Assembly (NCBI RefSeq): GCF_003245365.1
Contig: NZ_NBIU01000005.1
Coordinates: 1-64,000 of the forward strand
DNA length: 64,000 nucleotides
Reading direction: 5' to 3'
Origin: Helicobacter valdiviensis
GTDB lineage: Bacteria > Campylobacterota > Campylobacteria > Campylobacterales > Helicobacteraceae
How positions within the stretch are numbered: position 1 is the stretch's first letter; each line of letters opens with the position of its first letter. Positions 1 through 8,022 of this stretch are shown here, piece by piece. The notes under the pieces are model-generated. The model was not told where the DNA came from. It was given only the letters and a program-made list of their open reading frames with translations, and ran no database searches. The position numbers and the translations under genes are program-made.

Positions 1-126
1 AATATTCTAAGTAAAACCCGCTTAACTTATGCTTAAAACTATTAAAATTAGTCTTTGGAAGATAAAGCGGGTAAGGAGGCTAAAAGATTATTTTTTAGCT
101 TTTACTTCTTATCTTTTAAAAAGGAA

Positions 127-174
127 TTTTAAACTTTGTAACCCTTTATGATAAAAGGGTTACAAAGTTTAAAA
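127..174. terminator. Perfect 21-bp inverted repeat, probable bidirectional terminator
   Basis: Bases 127-147 are exactly complementary to 154-174 with a 6-base loop. The stem contains a GTAACCCTTT core and ends in A/T-rich arms, with T-rich sequence following on the plus strand. This would act as a factor-independent terminator for a gene left of the window. The symmetry means it could work in both directions. Confidence 0.55.
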
Positions 175-250
175 ACTTTTCTTTCTTTAATCTTGTTTTA
201 AAACAAAATCTTCTTATTTAATGCAAGTGTAAATAATATTAATATTAATA
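163..250 (+). repeat. Left copy of a diverged direct repeat
   Basis: This ~85-bp stretch (AAGTTTAAAA, then TTTCTTTCTTTAATCTTG, an A/T run, and TAATATTAATA-like sequence) recurs at 820-902 with point changes and small indels. Both copies lie next to dispersed-repeat sequence containing GGTAATAATATTGGATTGC, so the whole unit seems to have duplicated and diverged. Confidence 0.6.
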
Positions 251-270
251 ATTTTAGTCTTGTTGTTTTT

Positions 271-302
271 TAGATTGCTTTGCTACGCTTGCAATGACAA
301 GG
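271..302 (+). repeat. Dispersed GATTGCTT...GCAATGACA repeat, copy 1
   Basis: Short element starting TAGATTGCTT and ending GCAATGACAAGG, with a partly self-complementary middle. The same pattern recurs through the left region and again near 47.3 kb in both orientations. Elements of this look are known as intergenic dispersed repeats in many bacteria. Confidence 0.6.
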
Positions 303-310
303 TAATAATA

Positions 311-350
311 TTGGATTGCTTCGTTGCTTTGTTCTTTGTAACGACAGAGG
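311..350 (+). repeat. Dispersed GATTGCTT repeat, copy 2
   Basis: TTGGATTGCTTCGTTGCTTT followed by a diverged GTAACGACAGAGG end. It lies in direct orientation eight bases after copy 1. Confidence 0.55.
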
Positions 351-380
351 GGAAGAGTCTTACAATGACATTCTGCTTTA

Positions 381-413
381 TCATTGCAAAGCCTTTAGAC
401 TGAAACAATCTAA
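381..413 (-). repeat. Dispersed repeat, copy 3 (inverted)
   Basis: TCATTGCAAAG at one end and CAATCTAA at the other mark the reverse orientation of the same element. Confidence 0.5.
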
Positions 414-429
414 GAAAACAACCAAGAGT

Positions 430-703
430 TTAAATTAAATCCTCATATAAATCTTTCCATTGTGGAATTATATTGTTTATTAGTTCTAGTTTTCTTTTAT
501 GGTTTCTTGCTTTTAGTTGTTTTCTCTTTGTATTATATTTTAAACATCATAAATTTCATAATATCCTAGTTTGTTAATTTTATATTTATTGGCAAAGCTT
601 TCTATTAATTTGTTTTTGTATTTGTAAATTCTTTTATTAAGTTATCTGTTATACCTATGTATAGAGTTCCATTAAAATTATTAAAGAGAATATAGACATA
701 ATA
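430..703 (-). pseudogene. GIY-YIG (UriC-like) endonuclease pseudogene
   Basis: Read on the minus strand, the first part translates as YYVYILFNNFNGTLYIGIT, the hallmark start of the small GIY-YIG (URI domain) nuclease family, in the form YVYIL...GTLYIGIT. The rest continues in other frames as KRIYKYKNKLIESFANKY and KRKLELINNIIPQWKDLY, with the usual PQWKDLY C-terminus. At least three lesions are visible: one A missing from the run just after NLIK, an in-frame TAA after YEIYDV, and a second missing A before KQLKARNHKRKLE. No start codon survives; a TAA lies directly before the first Tyr. Intact members are about 90 residues. It must be inactive as written. Confidence 0.8.
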
Positions 704-736
704 TTACTTATTTAATTTTAGCTTTTTTGGGGTTTT

Positions 737-772
737 TGGATTGTTACGGCGATTACATCGCCTTGTAATGAC
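737..772 (+). repeat. Dispersed GATTG repeat, copy 4
   Basis: TTGGATTGTTACGGCGATTA leads into GTAATGACAGGGG. It is a diverged copy of the same element, followed closely by a partial GCAATGAGG end. Confidence 0.5.
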
Positions 773-819
773 AGGGGGGTAACTCGCAATGAGGAGGTAA
801 TAATATTGGATTGCCACGC

Positions 820-902
820 AAAGTTTAAAAATTTTCTTTCTTTAATCTTGTTTTTTAAATAAATTCTTCTTGTTTAGTAAAAATATAAATAGTATTAATA
901 GT
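820..902 (+). repeat. Right copy of the diverged direct repeat
   Basis: Matches 163-250 over about 80 bp: AAGTTTAAAA, TTTCTTTCTTTAATCTTGTT, TTCTTCTT and an AATAGTATTAATA end. It is preceded by GGTAATAATATTGGATTGC, as at 302-320. Confidence 0.6.
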
Positions 903-984
903 TTTTTATCTATGAAGTAGAATAATAAAATTAAGTAGAGTTATGCAATCTATGAGAATGCTTAGGGGTTTTGGTGATTCTTTT

Positions 985-1020
985 TAGATTGCTTCATCGC
1001 TAGTGCTCCTCGCAATGAAA
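985..1020 (+). repeat. Dispersed GATTGCTT repeat, copy 5
   Basis: TTAGATTGCTTCATCGC, then GTGCTCCTCGCAATGA. This is the best match in the window to the common form of the element, with the GCTCCTCGCAATGA end intact. Confidence 0.6.
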
Positions 1021-1547
1021 TAGGGGAACTTACAATAACAAGGGGGGGAGAGCCTTGCAATAACACTTCACTTTATTATATTGTCGTCCTCCGCTTTCTT
1101 ATAATGGCACATATTGACATCTTTACTTTATTATATTAGGTAAAGCGAAATATCGCTGATTTAGAAAATCTTCTTTTAAATTCTTATCTTATAGATTTAT
1201 TTAAGAAAACTCCCTTTAAGGATTTTCTTTTGGAAATATTTTGGCTAAAGCCTTAGAACAATAATAGAGTGTATTGAGTATTTTTAGTTTGCTTTAAAGT
1301 TAAAATTCTTTCTGATAAAAGAAGCTTCTTTGGTAATATTAAAGGGCAGATAAGCAGTTTGAAACACAATAAATTACTAAAAAAATATACTTACTTTTTA
1401 ATAACTATATTAGAGAATGATAGCTTCACCCCCTAAAAACCTTAAGTAAAAAATATTGTAAAATTATTTCACAATAACTAAAAGAAATAAAACGATTAAA
1501 ATATTAGTGTAGTTGAAAATTACAAGCTACCTTTTAGGCTAAAATTG

Positions 1548-1553
1548 TATAAT
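1548..1553 (+). promoter_or_regulatory. Sigma-70 -10 box for the propeller gene and ispG
   Basis: Perfect TATAAT 30 bases before the start codon. No clear -35 is seen, which is usual in Campylobacterota. An AGGA ribosome binding site precedes the ATG. Confidence 0.6.
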
Positions 1554-1583
1554 CCTTATTAAGACTAATTAGCAGGATAATTT

Positions 1584-3761
1584 ATGTTTCCCATTAAAAA
1601 TAAACTACATTTAATCGGTAGTGTTTTAGCAATTTCAAGCAATAAAGATTATATTTTGTGTATGGATAATCTTTATAATGTTTGTGTGTTTAATAAAAAT
1701 AATATGACTTTAGAAGATAATATGAAGCTTTCTAAAAGTGCAGAACCTATGCATTATTTTAGTAAAAGCGTAGCAATTTCAAATCATAATTCTAAAGTAG
1801 CAGTAGGTATTTCTAAAACCCCTAAAGCTATTGTCTTAAATGCACATAAAACAATTGCCCCTATTGCTACGCTTACTTGGCAAAAATTAGAGATTTCTAC
1901 GATAATTTTTTCTAAAAATGATAGCTATTTGGCAACAGGAGGAGAAGATGGGAGAGTTCTTATTTATGAGGGGGATAGCTTCCAACTTCTTTTAAGCCTT
2001 CCTCCTTTTCCAGATTATATTTCTACAATTTGCTTTAGTGAAGATGAAAGTTTGGTGTTTGCTTCATGTTTTCATAAAAGTGCCATAATTTTTGATGTAG
2101 AGAAGAATAATTTAATATGTGAATTTGAGCTGGATTCTATTATTGAAGATGCGTTTTTTTATGAAGAGAATAAAAAGCTTTTTGGAGTGTGTAAAGATGG
2201 AAGTATTTTTATATATGATATCTTAGAAAAAAAAATAAATTTGCAAAACCAAGTTTGCAAAGTTTGGCTTACTACTACACAACGGATTAATGAGGATTAT
2301 GCGATTGTGGGTGCTAAAGATGCACTTTTGAGAATAATTAGATTAAATGATGGAATGCTTATAGAAACTATTTTGCTTGACAATCCTGGAGTTAGTTCCA
2401 TACATAAAGAGGAGAATTTGCTCTATGTGGGTGGGAGTGATGGTAGTTTGCAGATAGCAGATTTAGATAAAGCAAAAGATGCTATGGAAGAAGTTTTGGA
2501 GAAAAATGACTTAAAGGCTGCTATGGAATTGATTTTGAAAGAAAATATTTTTTTAAAGATTAGTAAAGATTATATTCATAAAGTAGAAACTTTATGGAAA
2601 GATACTTTAAAAGAAGCCATAGAACTGCTTGCTAAAGATAGAATGGAAGAAGCTTCCAATCTTGTCGCTCCTTTTATGCTAGATAGACACAAAAAGGAAG
2701 AGTTTGATTATTATTGGCAACAAAAGGAGAATGTTGCAAAGTTTAATGATGCAATTTTGGAAAAAAATTACCAAGAGGCTTATAAGCTTGCAGAATTACA
2801 CCCTTATTTAAAAGAAAGTTTAGCCTATGCAAATATAGAAGAACTTTGGGAAAAGTCATTTGAAGTTTCTAAAAGACTTTTAGCGCAAAATGCAGAACTT
2901 AATACTCCCAAGGCTCAAGAGCTTTTACGCCCTTTTATGCAGGTTAAAGGTAAAAAGGAAACCGTAATGATGCTTTTACGCAATGTGGATAAATATGTGC
3001 AAGCTGATAAAGAATATAAAGCAAAAAATTTTGTAGAATATTTTAAACTATGCGAGAGATTTCAGTTTTTAAAAGAAACTACTCTTTTTCAAAGTGCGCT
3101 TTTTATAGGGGAACAAATTATGCAAAAAGTAGCCCTTTTGGAAGATAGTGGGGATTATGTTAGAGCACTTGAAGTTTGTAAAATTCTTTCTTCTATGCCT
3201 CCTTTTAGGCAAATTGCAAACGATAAGACAGAACGCATTAAAATTAAGCAGGAGTTTTTAAACGCTATTAAAGAGCATAAATTAGCACAAGCATTTATTT
3301 TAGCAGAAGAGCATCCAGAATTTAAGGGATTAAAAGAAGGTAAAGCACTTTATGAAAATTTTAAGAATAAAACTAAGATTGCATTGGGTTATGCTAATGC
3401 AGGAGATGGAAAGGCTACGCTAGATTGTTTAAAAGAATATTTGTATATTGATTTATGGAAAGATAAAATTGCTTCTATTTTAAAAATTGCTTATTTGAAT
3501 GAGTTTTTAGCACATTCTCCTAAAAAAGAAGCTCAAAATAAAGAGGAAGAAAATATTTCTTGGGAAGAGACCTTTGGCTATTATATTGAACGCTATGGTA
3601 AGGATGAAGAGTTGAAAAAAGTGGCACAAGAGATGGGATTAGAGGCAATTATAGATAAAATTCCATTAGATGGGAATGCAAAAGGCTATTTAACTGCTAT
3701 AATTGCAGATTCATTAATTTCAATAGATAACCAACCCTTACAGGAACATAAACAAGAATAA
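1584..3761 (+). CDS. WD40/beta-propeller repeat protein with helical C-terminal half
   Basis: The function is not known to me. Residues 1 to about 300 form repeated beta-sheet units with WD40-like turns, for example [11 protein letters not shown] near residue 120 and [12 protein letters not shown] near 285. Residues 300-725 are charged and helical, rich in Leu, Glu and Lys, with pairs resembling TPR or HEAT hairpins. There is no signal peptide or membrane segment, so a cytoplasmic scaffold is likely. The stop codon lies 11 bases before the ispG start, so the two genes are probably co-transcribed from the TATAAT box upstream. The start is an ATG preceded by AGGA. Confidence 0.75.
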   Translation: MFPIKNKLHLIGSVLAISSNKDYILCMDNLYNVCVFNKNNMTLEDNMKLSKSAEPMHYFSKSVAISNHNSKVAVGISKTPKAIVLNAHKTIAPIATLTWQKLEISTIIFSKNDSYLATGGEDGRVLIYEGDSFQLLLSLPPFPDYISTICFSEDESLVFASCFHKSAIIFDVEKNNLICEFELDSIIEDAFFYEENKKLFGVCKDGSIFIYDILEKKINLQNQVCKVWLTTTQRINEDYAIVGAKDALLRIIRLNDGMLIETILLDNPGVSSIHKEENLLYVGGSDGSLQIADLDKAKDAMEEVLEKNDLKAAMELILKENIFLKISKDYIHKVETLWKDTLKEAIELLAKDRMEEASNLVAPFMLDRHKKEEFDYYWQQKENVAKFNDAILEKNYQEAYKLAELHPYLKESLAYANIEELWEKSFEVSKRLLAQNAELNTPKAQELLRPFMQVKGKKETVMMLLRNVDKYVQADKEYKAKNFVEYFKLCERFQFLKETTLFQSALFIGEQIMQKVALLEDSGDYVRALEVCKILSSMPPFRQIANDKTERIKIKQEFLNAIKEHKLAQAFILAEEHPEFKGLKEGKALYENFKNKTKIALGYANAGDGKATLDCLKEYLYIDLWKDKIASILKIAYLNEFLAHSPKKEAQNKEEENISWEETFGYYIERYGKDEELKKVAQEMGLEAIIDKIPLDGNAKGYLTAIIADSLISIDNQPLQEHKQE

Positions 3762-3772
3762 AGGTGAAAACT

Positions 3773-4855
3773 ATGGAAACACTAAAGAAGCGTTTTCCAA
3801 CCAAACAAATATATGTAGGTGGCGTAGCAATAGGTGGAGATGCACCTATTTCAGTGCAAAGTATGACTTTTTCAAAAACTGCAGATCTTAAAGCTACAAA
3901 AGAGCAGATTGATAAGTTGCAACTCGCTGGTTGTGATATCGTGCGTGTAGCTGTGAGTGATGAAGAAGATGCTCATGCACTAAAAGAGTTAAAAGAGCAA
4001 ATTTCTTTGCCATTAGTGGCTGATATTCATTTTCGCTATAAGCTTGCACTTATAGCTGCACAAAGTGTAGATTGCATTAGAATAAATCCTGGAAATATAG
4101 GTTCTAAAGAAAAGATAAAAGCAGTAGTAGAAGCTTGTAAAGAGAGGAATATCCCCATACGCATAGGAGTAAATGCAGGAAGTTTAGAGAAACAATTTGA
4201 GAATAAATATGGTGCAACTCCTAAAGGAATGATAGAATCAGCACTTTATAATATTAAGCTTTTGGAAGATTTTGGCTTTAGTGAAATAAAAGTTTCTCTT
4301 AAAGCAAGTGATGTAGAACGCACTATGAGTGCTTATAGGGGTTTAAGAGAGCTTGTTAGATATCCTTTTCATTTAGGGGTTACAGAAGCAGGGGATTTAG
4401 AATCTTCTATGATTAAAAGTTCTATGGCACTTGGTGGGCTTTTGATGGAGGGGATAGGCGATACTATGCGTGTGTCTATTACAGGAGAGTTAGAAAAGGA
4501 AATAGAAGTTGCGCGTGGAATTTTGCGCTATAGCGGAAGGCAAAAAGAAGGGATTACTTATATTTCTTGCCCAACTTGTGGGAGATTGCAAGCAGATTTA
4601 GTCCCTCTTTTAAAAGAGATTAAAGCCAAAATGCCTCCTATTAAAACTCCTATGCAACTTTCTGTGATGGGTTGTGCAGTAAATGCACTAGGAGAGGCAA
4701 AACATGCAGATGTTGCCATTGCTTTTGGGAGTGGAGATGGCTTGATTATTAAAAAGGGAGAGATTATTGGTAAATATAAGCAAGAAAATTTGATTGAAGT
4801 TTTTATAGATGAGGTGGTAAAAACACAAAAGGAAATGGAAAAAAGTGAAGATTAA
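3773..4855 (+). CDS. ispG: 4-hydroxy-3-methylbut-2-en-1-yl diphosphate synthase IspG (GcpE)
   Basis: Converts MEcPP to HMBPP in the non-mevalonate (MEP) isoprenoid pathway, using a [4Fe-4S] cluster and reduced ferredoxin or flavodoxin. The protein begins with [20 protein letters not shown] and contains ADIHF, INPGNIG and GVNAGSLE in the TIM barrel. The cluster ligands sit in SCPTCGR and [10 protein letters not shown] near the C-terminus. At about 360 residues it matches the short epsilonproteobacterial form. I chose the ATG nine bases inside a possible GTG, because AAGG is correctly spaced for it. The last codons overlap a remnant methyltransferase reading frame. Confidence 0.95.
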   Translation: METLKKRFPTKQIYVGGVAIGGDAPISVQSMTFSKTADLKATKEQIDKLQLAGCDIVRVAVSDEEDAHALKELKEQISLPLVADIHFRYKLALIAAQSVDCIRINPGNIGSKEKIKAVVEACKERNIPIRIGVNAGSLEKQFENKYGATPKGMIESALYNIKLLEDFGFSEIKVSLKASDVERTMSAYRGLRELVRYPFHLGVTEAGDLESSMIKSSMALGGLLMEGIGDTMRVSITGELEKEIEVARGILRYSGRQKEGITYISCPTCGRLQADLVPLLKEIKAKMPPIKTPMQLSVMGCAVNALGEAKHADVAIAFGSGDGLIIKKGEIIGKYKQENLIEVFIDEVVKTQKEMEKSED

Positions 4856-4949
4856 TGAACTTGATTTAAGTGATTGGAAAAATTGTGATATAAATACAGA
4901 TTCTTTATGGCTTATTTCAAGTCGTTTGTTATTGGTGCGAAAAAATTAA
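4845..4949 (+). pseudogene. N-terminal fragment of a DNA methyltransferase
   Basis: A GTG-initiated reading frame of 34 codons overlaps the end of ispG and begins [20 protein letters not shown], then WLISSR. This resembles the N-terminus of a family of beta-class DNA methyltransferases common in Helicobacter and Campylobacter, where (I/T)DSLWLI-x-R precedes the YHGNF and catalytic motifs. Here the frame stops after LLLVRKN, well before any catalytic motif. It is most simply the stub of a methyltransferase gene replaced by the restriction-modification genes that follow. The family assignment rests on one short motif. Confidence 0.5.
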
Positions 4950-4967
4950 AGCTTGAAGGAATAGATT

Positions 4968-5669
4968 ATGAAGCCTTATGAAAAAATAGTTCAAAATTTT
5001 AGAGATTTTGTATCCAAACATAGTAATGAAGCCTATAGAAATCTAAAAACATTTTTTGAATCTCAAAAACAAGAATTTTATGTGCAAAAAATTAACGAAT
5101 TATATTTACAAGGGTTTGAAGAACAAGATTGTATCATAAAGGCAAGACAAGGCTGGGTTAGTGTTATAGGTAGAAGCTTAGAACTTGTAATTGAAATTTT
5201 GATACAAGATTTTTGCAAGGAACATAACCTAAAAATTACAAATGATAAAATTTTGAAAAGCAACAATTTAGATATTGAGTTAGATTCTGTCAAAAGAGCG
5301 TTATTGGTACATTTTGGAGAATATAGTGTTTTACCTGATGGTGATATTATTATTTATAAAATGAACTCTTATAGTCCTAAAATACTTGCAATTTTATCGG
5401 TAAAAAATTCTTTTAGAGAAAGATATACAGAAACACCTTACTGGAAACTAAAACTTATGCAATCAGAGCTTACAAAACATATAAAAGTATTTATGATTAC
5501 ACCTGATAATGATGATGAAATTAGTTTTAGTGACAATCCTAAAAAATCTCGTATTGTTATGGAATATGAGCTTGATTGTATATATTTAGCAAAAGATGAT
5601 TTTCATAGTTCAAACAAAATAAAGGGGATAGAATCTCTGCTTGTTGATTTGGAGAAAGTATGCAAATAA
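4968..5669 (+). CDS. Probable type II restriction endonuclease (BsaWI-like)
   Basis: Predicted PD-(D/E)XK nuclease of 233 residues. The core is visible as LPDGD (D124, D126), then a strand leading to AILSVKNS (S144, K146), and the helix RERYTETPYWKLKL. The SVK-x-S-x-RER...YWKLKL pattern recalls BsaWI-type type II endonucleases, which cut WCCGGW. The family call is from memory and the cut site is not established. The gene overlaps the following methyltransferase start by 10 bases, typical for a cognate restriction-modification pair. The ATG is preceded by AAGGA. The flanking genes are housekeeping, so this island was probably acquired by transfer. Confidence 0.6.
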   Translation: MKPYEKIVQNFRDFVSKHSNEAYRNLKTFFESQKQEFYVQKINELYLQGFEEQDCIIKARQGWVSVIGRSLELVIEILIQDFCKEHNLKITNDKILKSNNLDIELDSVKRALLVHFGEYSVLPDGDIIIYKMNSYSPKILAILSVKNSFRERYTETPYWKLKLMQSELTKHIKVFMITPDNDDEISFSDNPKKSRIVMEYELDCIYLAKDDFHSSNKIKGIESLLVDLEKVCK

Positions 5670-6445
5670 GTGATATGTTAAATACCGCCCCATTTTTTAC
5701 TTGCAATAATATCGTGCTTTTAAACGAAAATGTATTGCAAAAAGATTGTTTAAAGGAATCTTTTTTTGATTTAGGTATTACTTCTCCACCTTATAATGTT
5801 GGCATAGAATATGGCTCTAACAATGATACTTTAAATTATGAAGCATATTTGGAGTTTAGTAAAACTTGGCTTAGTCATTGCTATTTTTGGGCTAAAGATA
5901 GGGCAAGATTTTGCCTTAATATCCCTTTGGATAAAAATAAAGGCGGACAACAAAGTATGGGTGCAGATTTAATTAATATTGCAAAAAGTGTTGGCTGGAA
6001 ATATCATAGCACTATAATTTGGAATGAGGGCAATATTTCAAGACGCACAGCATGGGGGAGTTGGCTTAGTGCTTCAGCTCCTTATGTGATAGCACCAGTA
6101 GAACTAATAGTAGTTTTGTATAAAAACGAATGGAAAAAGAAAGCTAAAGGAGAGAGCAATATAAGCAAAGATGAATTTATGGCTTGGACAAATGGATTAT
6201 GGACTTTTAATGGGGAGTCTAAAAAGAGAATAGGACACCCGGCACCCTTTCCAAGAGAATTACCAAAGCGTTGCATAAAACTATTTTCTTTTATAGAAGA
6301 TATTGTATTTGACCCATTTAGTGGTAGCGGAACGACACTTATTGAAGCTAATGCAAATAATCGTTTTGGGATAGGTTTAGAGATTGATAAGGAATACTGT
6401 ATTTTATCTAAACAGAGAATTCAAAATCAAATACAATTGCTTTAA
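5660..6445 (+). CDS. Type II DNA methyltransferase, beta class (TSPPYN)
   Basis: S-adenosylmethionine-dependent DNA methylase, probably protecting host sites from the preceding endonuclease. Motif IV is TSPPYN at residues 41-46 near the N-terminus. The SAM-binding motif is DPFSGSGTT starting at residue 218, so the order is catalytic then binding, as in beta-class enzymes. TSPPY is commonest in N4-cytosine methylases but also occurs in N6-adenine ones, so the modified base is uncertain. At 261 residues it is a compact but complete member. Its stop TAA overlaps an ATG (TAATG) in front of the next methylase gene. Confidence 0.85.
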   Translation: MQISDMLNTAPFFTCNNIVLLNENVLQKDCLKESFFDLGITSPPYNVGIEYGSNNDTLNYEAYLEFSKTWLSHCYFWAKDRARFCLNIPLDKNKGGQQSMGADLINIAKSVGWKYHSTIIWNEGNISRRTAWGSWLSASAPYVIAPVELIVVLYKNEWKKKAKGESNISKDEFMAWTNGLWTFNGESKKRIGHPAPFPRELPKRCIKLFSFIEDIVFDPFSGSGTTLIEANANNRFGIGLEIDKEYCILSKQRIQNQIQLL

Positions 6446-6448
6446 TGA

Positions 6449-7447
6449 ATTGCACCAAGAAGTAAATTCAAGCTCTCATCTTTTTTATTTGAAAGCATTG
6501 AAGAGACTTTAAAAGCAAAAGATAAGGTCTTAAAAGATTGTATCTTTTGTGATATTTTTGCAGGAACATCAGCGGTAGGAAAGCTATTTAGGTCAAAAGT
6601 CAAGCAAATCATCGCCAATGATAAAGAATTTTATAGTTTTGTTTTGGCAAAAAACTATATACAAAACTCAAATTTCTTATCTCGTGCTGATGAACTGATA
6701 GAAATGCTAAACCAAACACCACTAATAAAGGATAAAATTTACAAATATTACGCAATAGGTGGTGGGGAAAATAGGCAGTATTTTAGTGATTTTAATGCAA
6801 TGAAAATTGATAGCATAAGAATGCAAATTAAAATTTGGAAAGAACAAAATTTTATTAATGAAGAAGAATATTATTTCTTATTGGCAAGTTTATTAGAAAG
6901 TGCAGATAAAGTCGCAAATACCGCTTCTGTTTATGGAGCTTTTTTAAAACATCTTAAAAAATCAGCCAAGAAAGAGCTTGAGTTAAGCCCTGCTAAATTT
7001 GAATGCACTCACACAAAACACATAGTTTTTAACGAAAATGCAAATGATCTCATCAAAAAAATTAAAGGCGATATTCTTTATCTTGATCCGCCCTATAATG
7101 CTAGAGAATACGGAGCAAATTATCATGTGCTTAATTCCATTGCAATGTATGATGATTTTATCCCACAAGGAAAAACGGGCTTGAGAGTCTATGAAAAATC
7201 TGCTTGGTGTAAGAAAAATTTGGTTTTTGATGCTTTAGAAGATTTGATTAAAAACGCTGATTTTAAATTCATTTTTTTAAGCTATAACGATGAAGGCTTG
7301 CTTTCTTTGGATCAAATCAAACAAATTTTTGAAAAATACGGAAAATATGATTTTAAAAGCCAAATTTATCAGCGTTTTAAAGCCGATTCTAGACGCACTC
7401 ATAAACAAGATAAAACTATAGAATATTTGCATATTTTGGAGCGTTAG
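6449..7447 (+). CDS. D12-class DNA N6-adenine methyltransferase, 5' end anomalous
   Basis: Dam-superfamily adenine methylase. Motif I is DIFAGTSAVGK (D at codon 35 of the frame given) and motif IV is LDPPYNAREYGANYH (D at codon 213). The reading frame opens at ATT, directly after a TGA, with IAPRSKFKLSSFLFESIEE, which matches the expected M-N-Y-I-x-x-K-x-K-L start of the family. There is no in-frame ATG, GTG or TTG before 6644, and starting there would remove motif I. An ATG at 6445, overlapping the upstream stop, is out of frame and stops after six codons. Either ATT is used or a small deletion has shifted the frame, making this a pseudogene. Confidence 0.7.
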   Translation: MAPRSKFKLSSFLFESIEETLKAKDKVLKDCIFCDIFAGTSAVGKLFRSKVKQIIANDKEFYSFVLAKNYIQNSNFLSRADELIEMLNQTPLIKDKIYKYYAIGGGENRQYFSDFNAMKIDSIRMQIKIWKEQNFINEEEYYFLLASLLESADKVANTASVYGAFLKHLKKSAKKELELSPAKFECTHTKHIVFNENANDLIKKIKGDILYLDPPYNAREYGANYHVLNSIAMYDDFIPQGKTGLRVYEKSAWCKKNLVFDALEDLIKNADFKFIFLSYNDEGLLSLDQIKQIFEKYGKYDFKSQIYQRFKADSRRTHKQDKTIEYLHILER

Positions 7448-7481
7448 AGTATTTTTATTTCATTCTTAAGCAAGTTTTTTT

Positions 7482-7487
7482 TATAAT
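7482..7487 (+). promoter_or_regulatory. -10 box for aroQ
   Basis: TATAAT preceded by a T8 run, 30 bases before the aroQ ATG. Periodic T-rich sequence upstream of -10 replaces a -35 box in this phylum. Confidence 0.55.
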
Positions 7488-7516
7488 TGTTTAAAGTTTT
7501 AAAATTAGGAGTAAAA

Positions 7517-7999
7517 ATGAAAGTTTTAGTTATTCAAGGACCCAATCTTAATATGTTAGGGATTAGAGATCCTAGAATTTATGGAAATTATAAATTAGAG
7601 AATATCCATCAAAATATCAAAGCTCATGCAGAGCAGTTAGCTTTAGAAGTGGATTTTTATCAAAGCAATTATGAGGGAGAGATTGTAGATAAAATTCAAG
7701 AGTGTCTTGGACAATATGATGGAATTATCATCAATCCTGCTGCATATTCACACACTTCTATTGCAATTAGAGATGCAATTAGTGCTGTTGGTTTGCCTAC
7801 CATTGAAGTGCATATTAGCAATATCCACGCAAGAGAAGAGTTTAGACAAAAAAGTTTAACTGCTCCTGTTTGTTCAGGAAGTATTGTGGGATTTGGGCCT
7901 TTTGGTTACCATTTAGCATTACAGGGAATTTCACAAATCTTAAATGAAATCAAGGCAATTAGAGAGGCACAAGCAAAACAAGCACAAGAACAACAATAA
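7517..7999 (+). CDS. aroQ: 3-dehydroquinate dehydratase, type II
   Basis: Converts 3-dehydroquinate to 3-dehydroshikimate in the shikimate pathway. The type II fold is shown by [16 protein letters not shown] (with the catalytic Tyr), [22 protein letters not shown] and [15 protein letters not shown]-like sequence (VHISN, catalytic His). The 160-residue length is normal for a dodecameric type II enzyme. The chosen ATG follows AGGAG; an upstream in-frame TTG has no ribosome binding site. It heads a run with pepQ, folK and the flagellar genes. The C-terminus is a short Ala/Gln-rich tail. Confidence 0.95.
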   Translation: MKVLVIQGPNLNMLGIRDPRIYGNYKLENIHQNIKAHAEQLALEVDFYQSNYEGEIVDKIQECLGQYDGIIINPAAYSHTSIAIRDAISAVGLPTIEVHISNIHAREEFRQKSLTAPVCSGSIVGFGPFGYHLALQGISQILNEIKAIREAQAKQAQEQQ

Positions 8000-8022
8000 A
8001 TGAAAGATTAAAGGGGGGTGGG

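Larger units (their letters stand above)
1..1583. other. Gene-poor left region with repeats and gene decay
   Basis: No intact gene is visible here on either strand. The stretch holds a short hairpin at 79-99, a perfect long inverted repeat, five copies of a dispersed repeat, a diverged direct duplication, a broken GIY-YIG endonuclease gene and the promoter of the next gene. One short open stretch at 1140-1256, about 38 codons with no good start, has protein-like composition but no family I recognise. The mixture suggests an old insertion and decay zone. Confidence 0.7.
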
